Source of the DNA: Sphingobacteriales bacterium 44-61
GTDB taxonomy: Bacteria > Bacteroidota > Bacteroidia > Chitinophagales > Chitinophagaceae
Length of the DNA: 64,000 nt
Assembly: GCA_001898405.1 (NCBI GenBank)
Contig: MKTW01000003.1
Coordinates: 1-64,000, forward strand
Reading direction: 5' to 3'
Positions 1 to 8,402 of the stretch are shown here, one piece after another; within the stretch, counting starts at the first letter, position 1, and each line of letters begins with the position of its first letter. A program made the position numbers and the translations under genes. Under the pieces are notes generated by a model that saw nothing but the letters and a program-made list of their open reading frames with translations, did not search any database and was not told where the DNA came from.

Positions 1-82
1 CTGAAGCGGTATCTTCCTGCGCTTGTACACACAAGCTTATAAGTATCCCAATAATAAAGAGTACGCTGCGGTGATTCAGCAT
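1..82 (-). CDS. N-terminus of a secreted protein, cut by the window edge
   Basis: An open frame starts at an ATG at 82 and runs off the left edge. Its 27 residues form a clear signal peptide: MLNHRS, a hydrophobic stretch (VLFIIGILISL), then CVQAQED, where cleavage after AQ is likely. The rest of the gene is outside the window, so no function can be given. No in-frame start or stop precedes the ATG in the nearest 40 bases. The frame is short, so this rests on the quality of the signal peptide. Confidence 0.5.
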   Translation of the reverse strand, partial: MLNHRSVLFIIGILISLCVQAQEDTAS

Positions 83-176
83 AGCTGGTGGTTGGTGATG
101 GTGACTATTAAGAGATGTGGCATTTAATAAAATGCACAAACCCCTTCCGTTTTTCTCAATACTGACAAGCAGTAAG

Positions 177-209
177 AGTTTTTCCTTAATCGGTAGTTAA
201 GAAAAAACT
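177..209. other. Hairpin in the left intergenic space
   Basis: AGTTTTT (177-183) and AAAAAACT (202-209) form an AT-rich inverted repeat, with TTAA repeated inside. It lies between the start of the cut gene at 82 and the ompA-type terminator. It could be a weak terminator or part of a 5' leader. Nothing else is recognisable in 83-289. Confidence 0.3.
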
Positions 210-289
210 GTAATAATGAAGATGGTATAAAAGAAGTAGTTCACCAAAACAAAAACATTGTTTTTATTCACTCACTTTCGCACATCAAT

Positions 290-325
290 AAAAAAAGGAT
301 GGAAGAAAACTTCCATCCTTTTTTT
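290..325 (-). terminator. Terminator of the OmpA-family gene
   Basis: A perfect 16-bp stem (290-305 with 310-325) around the loop AAAA. The stem has a GGATGGAAG core flanked by A and T runs, so reading leftward it ends in a T tract. It starts 26 bases past the stop codon at 352. Confidence 0.9.
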
Positions 326-351
326 ATGTTATTAAAACTATCTCTTCTCTC

Positions 352-1674
352 TTACTTCGCAGCTTTGAACTCCACTCTTCTGTTCTCCGCACGACCCTTC
401 ACTGTCTTATTATCTGCAATAGGCATAGATTGACCATAACCCACAGTCACCAACCTGTCTGCACTAATACCTTTCTGTACAAAATAAGCTTTCACTGCAT
501 CCGCTCTCTTTTCAGAAAGTTTTTGGTTAGATGCTTCTTTGCCTGTATTGTCTGTATGGCCTTCAATAGAGATCTTGATCTCAGGATGCTCGCTCAGGAT
601 GGTAGCACCTTTGTCCAGTTCAGCTTTTGCTGCTTTGGTCAGTGTAGCACTTCCCGAGAGGAATTGCACTTTCTTCGCATCAAACTTGAACTGCTCCAGT
701 GTGGGGCAACCGAAGTTTTCCGGCAGGCCTGGTTCAGAAGGACACCTGTCTTCTTCATCATTCACACCATCTTTATCCGTGTCAGGAACAGGGCAACCCT
801 GATAACGGGCTACACCGGCAACTGTCGGACATTTATCTTCTTCATCATTGATACCATCTTTATCTGTATCAGGGATAGGGCAGCCCTGATATTTCGCCAG
901 ACCAGGTACAGAAGGACATTTATCTTCTTCATCATTCACGCCATCCTTATCTGTGTCAGGGATGGGGCAACCATCATATTTTGCCAAGCCTGGTACAGTA
1001 GGACATTTGTCAAGGCTGTCGATGATACCGTCGTTATCCGTATCAGGCGGAGGCGTAGGAGGCAATGGCTTCAGAACAACGGGTTCTGCTTTTTTGCCGA
1101 TACGGCCTGCGATCCCGATCTGGTACATAAAATGGTAATTGGAATTTTCCTTGGTTACAGGAACACGGTACTGGGAAGTAACAAACAGATGGGCATCATC
1201 ATAAAGATTCACTTTCATGCCCACGCCGGTTGGAATGAATGCACCGAAGTAGCTGCCGCCATACATGGAAGCTCCGATACCCGCAATCAGGTAAGGCTGC
1301 ACCCAGTATTTTTCTGATACCATCTTAAAATTGAAAGAAGCATCGGCTTCCAGCAGGAATTTATCGCTGCTGAATACCTTGTCGCGAAGTGCTTCCCTTA
1401 CAAATGATCCGGCCAGTGTACCGGCAACATCGATATTCTTGTGCAATCCCTTGAAATATGAAATAGCCAGGCCAGGGGACATTTCCTTTGTTTTGGCCCA
1501 TTGCTTATTCATTAATACATTGGATAAAGACTGCGACCTGATGCGGCTGGCAGTCAGGTAGTCATTGAAGAAAAAACTCACACCGATAGCTGCCGGCCGG
1601 ATCTCAGGATTCTGAGCAAAGCTGGCAGGGGACAAAAAACACAGAGCCATTAAGACGACTAAAATCTTCTTCAT
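352..1674 (-). CDS. OmpA-family outer membrane protein with thrombospondin type 3 repeats
   Basis: 440 residues. A signal peptide (about 1-21, ending in SFAQ) is followed by a predicted beta-barrel region (about 25-195) and a proline-rich linker (about 199-210). Four calcium-binding TSP3-type repeats follow (about 211-325, each DTDxDGxxDxxDxCP with a closing GCP). The C-terminus is an OmpA peptidoglycan-binding domain (about 330-440; EGHTDNTG at 371-378, later GRAENRRVEF). Family knowledge: such proteins sit in the outer membrane and tether it to peptidoglycan through the OmpA domain. It has its own terminator and a -7 box 28 bases upstream, so it is probably transcribed alone. The ligand, if any, is unknown. 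Confidence 0.93.
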   Translation of the reverse strand: MKKILVVLMALCFLSPASFAQNPEIRPAAIGVSFFFNDYLTASRIRSQSLSNVLMNKQWAKTKEMSPGLAISYFKGLHKNIDVAGTLAGSFVREALRDKVFSSDKFLLEADASFNFKMVSEKYWVQPYLIAGIGASMYGGSYFGAFIPTGVGMKVNLYDDAHLFVTSQYRVPVTKENSNYHFMYQIGIAGRIGKKAEPVVLKPLPPTPPPDTDNDGIIDSLDKCPTVPGLAKYDGCPIPDTDKDGVNDEEDKCPSVPGLAKYQGCPIPDTDKDGINDEEDKCPTVAGVARYQGCPVPDTDKDGVNDEEDRCPSEPGLPENFGCPTLEQFKFDAKKVQFLSGSATLTKAAKAELDKGATILSEHPEIKISIEGHTDNTGKEASNQKLSEKRADAVKAYFVQKGISADRLVTVGYGQSMPIADNKTVKGRAENRRVEFKAAK

Positions 1675-1702
1675 AAGCGATAAGTTTGGTTAAAAAACAG
1701 GG

Positions 1703-1710
1703 CAAAAATA
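1703..1710 (-). promoter_or_regulatory. Candidate -7 box of the OmpA-family gene
   Basis: TATTTTTG on the minus strand matches the Bacteroidota TAnnTTTG element, 28 bases upstream of the ATG at 1674. A second match, TAATTTTG, lies at 1775-1782. No convincing -33 TTTG was found. Confidence 0.45.
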
Positions 1711-1806
1711 AATGGTATTTGACTTGAAAATAAATTATTTCCTTAGAATTCATTCCCTTGTAGTGAAAACCGGGCAAAATTAACTTACGGTTAATTTCCC
1801 GGCAGG

Positions 1807-3498
1807 CTATTTTCCGGGGAAATACCTGGTCCGGATATATTTATCCTCTCCATAAATATCATCGTAAAAGGCAACTTTCCCGTCCTTCCCGTCAGCCGTA
1901 AAATAGCGGATGAATACCGGCAGCCGGTTTTTTACATTAATGAAGTGCTTTTCCTTGCGTACAAGCCAGGTAGACATAGAGTCTTCTTCTGCTGAGGGGA
2001 TGTCGGAATACTCGCCTTCATCATTATCATAGCGGACAATATTATAGGCCAGTTTTTCCCACTCCTGGACCCTAACGCAGCCATGGCTTAATGACCGTAC
2101 TGTTCGGGCAAAAAGATAGCGCTGGTTGGTATCATGCAGGTATACGGCATATTTGTTAGGGAAACTGAATTTCAGGATGCCCAAAGCATTTTCATCACCA
2201 CTGCCCTGCACCACCTTATAAGGGATACCCTTGCTGTATTTCGACCAATCTACGCTGTCCGGGTTCACCTCATCGCCATGGGAATTGATCAGGCTGTATC
2301 CTTTTTTGGCCAGGTAAGCCGTATCCCTTTTTAACCCGGGCAATATTTCCTTTACAATAATGCTATTGGGGATCGTCCACTGCGGATAGGTGACCAGGGT
2401 AGAAATAGAACTGGTTAGCAAAGGGGTACGGGTCAGGGCTTTGCCGCAAATGATCTTTGATACGATCTCCACTGAATCCTTATGCAGCAGTTTCATATAA
2501 AAACCCGGCAGGTTTACCCAAACATAGCGTTCGGGCATTTGCTCCGGCAACATTTTATACCGGTCCATATTGATGGCGATGCTTACAAAACGGTCGCGGT
2601 CGGAAATATTAAGCATTCTTACCGTTCCCTCTCCTGCCTTTCCGTCGTCGGTGATGCCGGCATGTTGCTGAAAACGCCTGATGGCCTGTGCCAGTTGCAG
2701 GGAATCGGGTGTCAGGCTATCGGTAATATAGCCGGCTTCCCGCATACGGCGCTCCAGTGCCGGCTTAAAATCCGGGTCCTTCGGCAATGGCACGGGTGTG
2801 TACACTTTCTGAAAATCGGCACTATCCAAAAAGCCGGGGATGCCTGCTTTCAATGCCCTGTACCCATTATGCTGAGGCTCCAGCCCAGCAATAGTACCCG
2901 AAAGGGATTGCTGCTGCAGAAGCTGCAATTGCTGTACATAAAAATCATCTGCAAGCACAGAATCTTTCCGCAGGCTGATGCTATCCTGCGGAAGGCGGCC
3001 CAGCTTTATATCCTTTACAATATGCATAAAAGCATCCGTAAGCAGGATATCAGCTTTTGACCAGAGCACTGCGTCCTTTTTTTCTGTAGCCGATGTATCT
3101 GTTACGAGCTTATGATAGATCAGTTCAAGCGGAGCAAGATGATAATCCTCCGGGAAAAGCCCATACAACCGCGCATTACGGACCAGCCCCAGCATGGAAT
3201 CGCTCAAAGGCTTCCATTGCTGACGGGGGTTCCAGACAGGAGCATAGCTGCTTTTTTCGTATGCCGATTTCAAAGGGGATAAAAAAGAAAGGCGAAGCGA
3301 ATCGTCTATCCGCCCCTCACTTGATGCAGCATACTCAATAGAGCCGCGGATCAGTTCCGTTACCTTACTATTTAATTCTTCCGGGGAAACAACGATCTCT
3401 TTTTCCGGTGGTTTCTTTGCTTCATGACAGGCAACCAGCATACTCAGCAAAACCAAAAGGGGGAGAACAGAGGAATACGAAAAGGCTTTCTTATTCAT
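1807..3498 (-). CDS. L,D-transpeptidase, YcbB/LdtD type, lipoprotein
   Basis: 563 residues from the chosen start at 3498. A start at 3549 would add 17 residues in front of an otherwise perfect lipoprotein signal (MNKKAFSYSS, hydrophobic core, lipobox LVAC, Cys24). The order is lipoprotein signal, a long N-terminal scaffold, a peptidoglycan-binding segment (around ALERRMREAGY to RFQQHAG) and a YkuD catalytic domain with the active-site motif SHGCVRV. Enzymes of this type make 3-3 cross-links in peptidoglycan or attach proteins to it; the lipobox suggests the protein faces the periplasm from a membrane. It is divergent from the VanX-type dipeptidase across 118 bases, so the two may be co-controlled. 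No exact TAnnTTTG box was found in that gap. Confidence 0.9.
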   Translation of the reverse strand: MNKKAFSYSSVLPLLVLLSMLVACHEAKKPPEKEIVVSPEELNSKVTELIRGSIEYAASSEGRIDDSLRLSFLSPLKSAYEKSSYAPVWNPRQQWKPLSDSMLGLVRNARLYGLFPEDYHLAPLELIYHKLVTDTSATEKKDAVLWSKADILLTDAFMHIVKDIKLGRLPQDSISLRKDSVLADDFYVQQLQLLQQQSLSGTIAGLEPQHNGYRALKAGIPGFLDSADFQKVYTPVPLPKDPDFKPALERRMREAGYITDSLTPDSLQLAQAIRRFQQHAGITDDGKAGEGTVRMLNISDRDRFVSIAINMDRYKMLPEQMPERYVWVNLPGFYMKLLHKDSVEIVSKIICGKALTRTPLLTSSISTLVTYPQWTIPNSIIVKEILPGLKRDTAYLAKKGYSLINSHGDEVNPDSVDWSKYSKGIPYKVVQGSGDENALGILKFSFPNKYAVYLHDTNQRYLFARTVRSLSHGCVRVQEWEKLAYNIVRYDNDEGEYSDIPSAEEDSMSTWLVRKEKHFINVKNRLPVFIRYFTADGKDGKVAFYDDIYGEDKYIRTRYFPGK

Positions 3499-3616
3499 AG
3501 CGGTGAATGCGTGCAACTGTAGATGAAACCGGGAAATCACTGGTTGCATACGGTATTTTAAATTTTAGCTTTTACTTTTAACACAGTAAAGCGATCAACA
3601 AGCTTAAAGCACCAGT

Positions 3617-4348
3617 ATGTATAACAAATTAAGCAATCCTTTCCGGATTCAGCTATCAGCGTTTGTTATTTTTTTAACAATCGGGACTTCAAGCCTGTCA
3701 GCGCAGGATAGCCTCAGGGAAAAGCCGCCGGTAACGGATACCTGGAATAAGTACTTGTCCGAAATAACGGCTGACACCTCCAAAAGAATGGTGGAATTGA
3801 AAAACAAAGTTCCGGGTATTCTGTACGATCTGCATTATGCTTCCACTGATAATTTCATGAACCGGCAAATGTATGTGCCTGCTCCTGCTGCAACCTTTCT
3901 GCGGTTACCGGCAGCAGAGGCCCTGGGGAAAGTGCAGCAGGAATTATCTGCAGCAGGCCTGGGATTGAAAGTTTTTGATGCCTACCGGCCTTATTCAGTA
4001 ACTGTGCTGTTTTGGGAACTGGTAAAAGATGAACGTTATGTGGCAAACCCGGCCAGGGGAAGCGGACATAACAGGGGTATTGCAGTTGATCTCACCCTGG
4101 TGCGTCTTTATGATAAAACCGAATTGCCGATGGGAACCGGTTTCGATAATTTCAGTGATACGGCTCATCATAGTTTTACCGATCTGCCAGCCCGGGTATC
4201 AAAAAACCGCCGGTTGCTGCGGTCTGTAATGGAGAAATATGGATTCAAAGCGTTGGAAACAGAATGGTGGCATTATTACCTGCCCGGAGGCGACCGGTTT
4301 GAATTGCTGGACATTCCTTTCCAACAATTGCAACAGGCGCATCAATGA
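3617..4348 (+). CDS. D-alanyl-D-alanine dipeptidase, VanX/DdpX family (M15D)
   Basis: 243 residues. An N-terminal signal peptide (about 1-30, ending in SLSAQD) is followed by the M15D zinc peptidase domain. The zinc and catalytic motifs are present: SGHNRGIAVDLTL (SxHxxGxAxD) and EWWHYY near the C-terminus. The family cleaves D-Ala-D-Ala; export suggests it recycles or trims wall-derived D-Ala-D-Ala rather than conferring glycopeptide resistance, since no vanHA-like genes are near. It is divergent from an L,D-transpeptidase and overlaps the convergent next gene by 7 bases. Confidence 0.9.
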   Translation: MYNKLSNPFRIQLSAFVIFLTIGTSSLSAQDSLREKPPVTDTWNKYLSEITADTSKRMVELKNKVPGILYDLHYASTDNFMNRQMYVPAPAATFLRLPAAEALGKVQQELSAAGLGLKVFDAYRPYSVTVLFWELVKDERYVANPARGSGHNRGIAVDLTLVRLYDKTELPMGTGFDNFSDTAHHSFTDLPARVSKNRRLLRSVMEKYGFKALETEWWHYYLPGGDRFELLDIPFQQLQQAHQ

Positions 4349-4638
4349 AACTTCGCCGTTTTTTCATCGCCGGTAATATCACCGCCGCTTCTTACCTGCA
4401 ACTGGATATTGCTGATCCATTCTGAACAACCGCGCTGATACAGGTATTCATTCACTGCCAGCAACACTTTCACCACTTCATCATAAGTGCCTTCCAGCAC
4501 TGTAGCAAAAGGGCCCACATCATATTTGATGCCTGATTGTTTGATAATTCCGATGGCTTCATCCACCCATTCATAAGGATGCCGGTCCTGCACCACAGGA
4601 ACGATTTGTAAAGAAGCATTCACGATATACTGATGCAT
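4342..4638 (-). CDS. MTH1187-family thiamine-binding protein
   Basis: 98 residues, the usual size for this small ferredoxin-fold family (DUF77). Recognisable features are the N-terminal NASLQIVPV strand, the central SGIKYDVGPFATVLEG segment and the late SNIQLQVRSGGD. Family members have been found to bind thiamine, but the physiological role is not settled. The gene lies 22 bases downstream of the DUF952 gene and overlaps the end of the convergent dipeptidase gene. A TPP-controlled receptor occurs about 42 kb away; any link is inference. Confidence 0.8.
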   Translation of the reverse strand: MHQYIVNASLQIVPVVQDRHPYEWVDEAIGIIKQSGIKYDVGPFATVLEGTYDEVVKVLLAVNEYLYQRGCSEWISNIQLQVRSGGDITGDEKTAKFH

Positions 4639-4660
4639 GATCGTTGATTATATAGGACAA

Positions 4661-4963
4661 CTACATTAAGGAAATCACTTTCTCTACAGCCTCAATATTG
4701 ATGGGACCATAGATATGCGGAAAAGTGTCCTGCACAGAGGGTGACCATTCCTGTACATAGCGACTTGTGAGTTTATCTGTATTTATTTCCAGCTTTACAA
4801 GGTCCTTTTTTCCTGCAAAATATCTTTCCAGCACACCCGCCACCTGGCGGTCTTCACTGCAATGAATAAACCCTTCTTCCTTTAATGAAGGTGATTCATA
4901 AAATCCCTGTCGTTGAGCTTGCTCCCATTCAGGCGCAGTGGTAACGTGATAAATGATCGGCAT
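4661..4963 (-). CDS. DUF952 family protein
   Basis: 100 residues from the ATG at 4963; an ATG two codons upstream is equally possible. The start MPIIYHVTT, the motif EGFIHCSEDRQV and the C-terminal FPHIYGPIN are typical of DUF952, a compact ADP-ribosyltransferase-like fold of unknown substrate. It precedes the MTH1187 gene by 22 bases, so the two form a small operon. The 104 bases between this gene and aroC hold only AT-rich imperfect inverted repeats. Confidence 0.8.
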   Translation of the reverse strand: MPIIYHVTTAPEWEQAQRQGFYESPSLKEEGFIHCSEDRQVAGVLERYFAGKKDLVKLEINTDKLTSRYVQEWSPSVQDTFPHIYGPINIEAVEKVISLM

Positions 4964-5073
4964 AATCAATAGTAATTTTAGATTTAACGGTTTGACAGTT
5001 TAAAAGTTTAAGGCGGGATTAAGAAGTGGTAAGATAAACTTAAACTATTGAACCTATAAACTTTAAACAGTGG

Positions 5074-6072
5074 CTACCGGGATATAATACGTTTACTGTG
5101 TTGCTCCAGCAGATAAAGATCGACCAAAGCTATTGCTGCAGCAGCTTCAAGTATAACCGGTGCCCGCAAAGCAACACAAAGATCATGGCGGCCTTTGATA
5201 GAAAATTTTTCCACCTGGCCATTTTCCCAGTTAAGGCTGCTTTGTTCTTTCGGAGTGGAAGCGGTAGGCTTGATCGCGATGCGGAATACGAGCTCATTCC
5301 CATTGCTGATACCACCTACAATACCGCCTGCATGATTGGTACTTGTTTTTCCCTCCATGTTTTCAATAGAGTCGTTATGCTGCGAACCAAACATTTTGGC
5401 AGCAGCAAAGCCGCTGCCGAATTCAACGCCTTTTACAGCAGGAATAGCAAAAGCAATATGCGCGATCTGCGATTCCACTGAATCAAAAAAAGGTTCTCCC
5501 AATCCTACAGGAAGCCCGTTCACCCGGCACTCTACCAACCCTCCCACTGAATCCTTTGCATCAATAGCTTTCTGCAATCCTTTTTCCAGGTCAGTTTCAC
5601 CACCGATCTCTGTAACGGCCGATTCAATGGTAACACCGGGCATTAATTTTTTCGCAATAGCCCCTGCAGCCACTAATCCTGTTGTAAGCCTTGCGCTGAA
5701 ATGACCTCCGCCGCGGTAATCTTCATTGCCGCCATATTTTTGATGGGCCACCATGTCTGCATGACCAGGACGGGGAATGCTGCGCTGTTTTTCATAATCA
5801 GCACTGCGGGTATTATTATTTTCAAAAAAGATCATGATCGGTGCACCGGTTGTTTTTCCATTAAACACACCGCTTTTGATAAAAGGGTAATCCGCTTCCT
5901 GGCGGGGAGTGGTCCCTTTCTGCTTGCCGCCTTTCCGGCGTTCAAGATCAGGCAGCATATCTTCTGCTGAAAGAGGCAGGCCGGCAGGGCATCCGTCGAT
6001 CACAATGCCAACGGACTCGCCGTGCGACTCACCAAAAATGTGCACCCGGAATATGCGCCCAAAACTATTCAT
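5074..6072 (-). CDS. aroC: Chorismate synthase
   Basis: 332 residues, slightly short of the usual 350-390 but with both ends intact. It converts EPSP to chorismate using reduced FMN. Signatures include GRIFRVHIFGESHGESVGI at the N-terminus, the RPGHADM segment, GGGHFSARLTTGLVAAGA and GRHDLCVALRAPVILEA near the C-terminus. It is the last gene of the aromatic operon; its start overlaps the end of aroA by 8 bases, so the two are probably translationally coupled. Confidence 0.97.
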   Translation of the reverse strand: MNSFGRIFRVHIFGESHGESVGIVIDGCPAGLPLSAEDMLPDLERRKGGKQKGTTPRQEADYPFIKSGVFNGKTTGAPIMIFFENNNTRSADYEKQRSIPRPGHADMVAHQKYGGNEDYRGGGHFSARLTTGLVAAGAIAKKLMPGVTIESAVTEIGGETDLEKGLQKAIDAKDSVGGLVECRVNGLPVGLGEPFFDSVESQIAHIAFAIPAVKGVEFGSGFAAAKMFGSQHNDSIENMEGKTSTNHAGGIVGGISNGNELVFRIAIKPTASTPKEQSSLNWENGQVEKFSIKGRHDLCVALRAPVILEAAAAIALVDLYLLEQHSKRIISR

Positions 6073-7360
6073 GGAATTTAAATTGATGGTTTAAGGAAAC
6101 AGCTGCTCCCAATGCACGAAGATCGTTGTAAAAATCAGGATATGACTTATTCACTGCTTCTGCATGCTCAATGGAAGTTTCACCGGTTGCTTTTAGTGCT
6201 GCCACTGCACAGGCCATGGCTATACGATGGTCGTGCCGGGAGCTGACAGCAGCCCCTTTCAACCCCTTGCCGCCTTCAATACGCATGAGATCTCCATCGA
6301 TATGGATAACCACACCCATTTTGCCGAACTCTTCCTGCAAGGTCAGTCCCCTGTCGCTCTCCTTATGCGCCAGCCTGCTAACCCCCTTTATTCTTGTCAC
6401 GCCTTTACAATAAGCAGCCAGTGCTACCAGCGGCGGAAAAAGATCGGGACAATCAGTGGCATCAAATTCAAAGGCGCTTAGTGCTGAAGGGTGCAATTGA
6501 ATTTCTTTTGCATCGATAGCAATACCGGCGTTGGCTTGCATCAATGCCTGCACAATAGCTTTATCTGCCTGGGTGGAAGCAATGTCCAACCCTCTCACGG
6601 TGATAGGTCCTGCAATAGCACCTGCTACCAGCAGGAAAGCTCCTCCACTCCAATCGCCCTCCACTGTATAATGATGAATGGCTTCAGCAGCGGTAACAGA
6701 ATCATCAAAATAGAATTCCCTGTAATCCCTGTTCTCCGGCGTTTTCAAACCAAACCTTTTCATTACATCCAGTGTAAGATCGATATAAGGCCGGCTTTTA
6801 AGATCGTTTACATGAATGGAAACATTGCTTGCACCTGCTGCTGCATAAGCCAGCAGCAGACCTGTAAGAAACTGTGAGCTTAATGAACCATCCACGCTAA
6901 TGGTCGCAGGTTTCAACGGCCCCTGTATTACCAGGGGAAGTTTGCCTCCCTGTGTTTTTACTTTCACGCCAAGTTGGGGCAGTATCTCATCAAAGAAATC
7001 CATTGGCCTGGTGACCAGGCTGCCGGAACCTTTGATCGTAATTTCTTTATCACTAAGCGCTACCAGTGGTGTGAACATGCGGATGCTCAATCCTGATTCG
7101 CCGCAATCAATAAACGGCGCAACAGGATGGATACCTTCGCTGTTAAAACGTAACAGGTCAGTAGCCTGCTCTTCCAGCTTTGCACCCAGCCTGCTGATAA
7201 TATCCATCGCAGCTTTATCATCATTGCTATGCCCCGGGTTACGGATCTCACTGATGCCTTTTGCAACAAGCGCTGCTGCACATGCCCTTTGCATGGAGCT
7301 CTTGGAAGCAGGCGCCTGAATGACGCCTTTTAAAACGGTTGGTTGTATACTAACTTTCAC
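6065..7360 (-). CDS. aroA: 3-phosphoshikimate 1-carboxyvinyltransferase (EPSP synthase)
   Basis: 431 residues, the usual length. It joins shikimate 3-phosphate and phosphoenolpyruvate to give EPSP. Visible family segments are ASKSSMQRACAAA (shikimate-phosphate binding lysine region), CGESGLSIRMF (the PEP-site loop, which differs from the common GNAGTAMRP), KESDRGLTLQEEFGKMG and DHRIAMACAVAALKA. The gene overlaps aroB by 4 bases upstream and aroC by 8 bases downstream. The divergent PEP loop suggests a subclass distinct from the E. coli enzyme; I do not infer altered inhibitor sensitivity from it. Confidence 0.96.
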   Translation of the reverse strand: MKVSIQPTVLKGVIQAPASKSSMQRACAAALVAKGISEIRNPGHSNDDKAAMDIISRLGAKLEEQATDLLRFNSEGIHPVAPFIDCGESGLSIRMFTPLVALSDKEITIKGSGSLVTRPMDFFDEILPQLGVKVKTQGGKLPLVIQGPLKPATISVDGSLSSQFLTGLLLAYAAAGASNVSIHVNDLKSRPYIDLTLDVMKRFGLKTPENRDYREFYFDDSVTAAEAIHHYTVEGDWSGGAFLLVAGAIAGPITVRGLDIASTQADKAIVQALMQANAGIAIDAKEIQLHPSALSAFEFDATDCPDLFPPLVALAAYCKGVTRIKGVSRLAHKESDRGLTLQEEFGKMGVVIHIDGDLMRIEGGKGLKGAAVSSRHDHRIAMACAVAALKATGETSIEHAEAVNKSYPDFYNDLRALGAAVSLNHQFKFHE

Positions 7361-8382
7361 GATGGTAATCCTTGAATAATTTTTTCTAATCGAACCAATG
7401 GTATGCTTTGCACAATACCTTTTCCTACTTTTTCCAGCAACACATAGTTCATTTCTTTTCTTTCGCGCTTCTTATCCATTTTCAGCACATCAAAAGCCCT
7501 TTGCTTATCAAAAGGCATATAGGTAGGCAAACCACACTGCTCCAATATCTTTACAACTTTGGCGGTTTGTTTGAACCCCGTAAGCTGCTCAGATATATGG
7601 CAGGCATACGTCATCCCAATTGCAACTGCCTGCCCATGCATCAGTTTGTATTCGTTTTCCAACGCATGCCCAAGCGTATGACCGAAATTCAACAGGCGGC
7701 GGACAGATTTTTCAAACTCATCCTGCTGCACCACTTTGGCTTTGAGCTGCGCATTTCTTTGCAGCAAAGCAGCAGCCAGCCTGGGTTTAGCCTGATAGGT
7801 TTTCAGCGTATGGGATTCCAGTTCGCGGAACATGGCGGCATCCTTAATACATGCATGCTTGATGATCTCTGCAAAACCATTTTCCCATTCATGCTGCGGC
7901 AGGCTTTTCAGAAAAAGCATATCATGCAGGATAAAAGAGGGCTGACGGATTACGCCCACCATATTCTTATACACCCCTACATCTATGCCGTTCTTTCCTC
8001 CCACCGAAGCATCTACCAATGCCAGCAGGGATGTTGGGAGAAAACCAAAACGGATCCCGCGCATGTACACAGAAGCCACATAACCTGTAATATCGGTTAT
8101 CACTCCCCCGCCGATGCCTACCAGTGTCGTTTTCCTGTCGGCTTCCGCCTCAATCAATTGACGGATGATATCATCTACCGTAGCCTGCACCTTATATGCT
8201 TCACCGGCTTTCAGCACAATTGTCCGCCATCCCCTGAATCTTTTTGCATGGGCATTGAATACATTTTCATCTGTGATCAGCACTGTAGCTTTTGGATCAG
8301 TGATCCTCTTCAATTGTGCAAAGCCTGCATCAAAATAAAAATCGGTGAATGAGCCGGAGAATTTATATCGGGTATGTTTCAT
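7357..8382 (-). CDS. aroB: 3-dehydroquinate synthase
   Basis: 341 residues. It converts DAHP to 3-dehydroquinate with NAD and a divalent metal. Signatures: GIGGGVITDITGYVAS (NAD site), PTSLLALVDASVGGKNGID, and the metal ligands in the HACIKD, NFGHTLGHALE and HGQAVAIGM segments. It sits 20 bases after the DAHP synthase gene and overlaps aroA by 4 bases, so it is in the same transcription unit. Confidence 0.97.
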   Translation of the reverse strand: MKHTRYKFSGSFTDFYFDAGFAQLKRITDPKATVLITDENVFNAHAKRFRGWRTIVLKAGEAYKVQATVDDIIRQLIEAEADRKTTLVGIGGGVITDITGYVASVYMRGIRFGFLPTSLLALVDASVGGKNGIDVGVYKNMVGVIRQPSFILHDMLFLKSLPQHEWENGFAEIIKHACIKDAAMFRELESHTLKTYQAKPRLAAALLQRNAQLKAKVVQQDEFEKSVRRLLNFGHTLGHALENEYKLMHGQAVAIGMTYACHISEQLTGFKQTAKVVKILEQCGLPTYMPFDKQRAFDVLKMDKKRERKEMNYVLLEKVGKGIVQSIPLVRLEKIIQGLPS

Positions 8383-8402
8383 CTTAATTCTGTTAACCTT
8401 TC

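Noticed and set aside
352-1674. Possible CRISPR-like or tandem repeat signal at about 720-1050
   Set aside because: The repeats are the coding sequence of the TSP3 units of the OmpA-family protein and keep its reading frame.
3617-4348. Glycopeptide resistance locus
   Set aside because: Only a VanX-type gene is present. There is no VanH, VanA-type ligase or VanRS, and ddl lies 46 kb away in a normal cell-wall operon.
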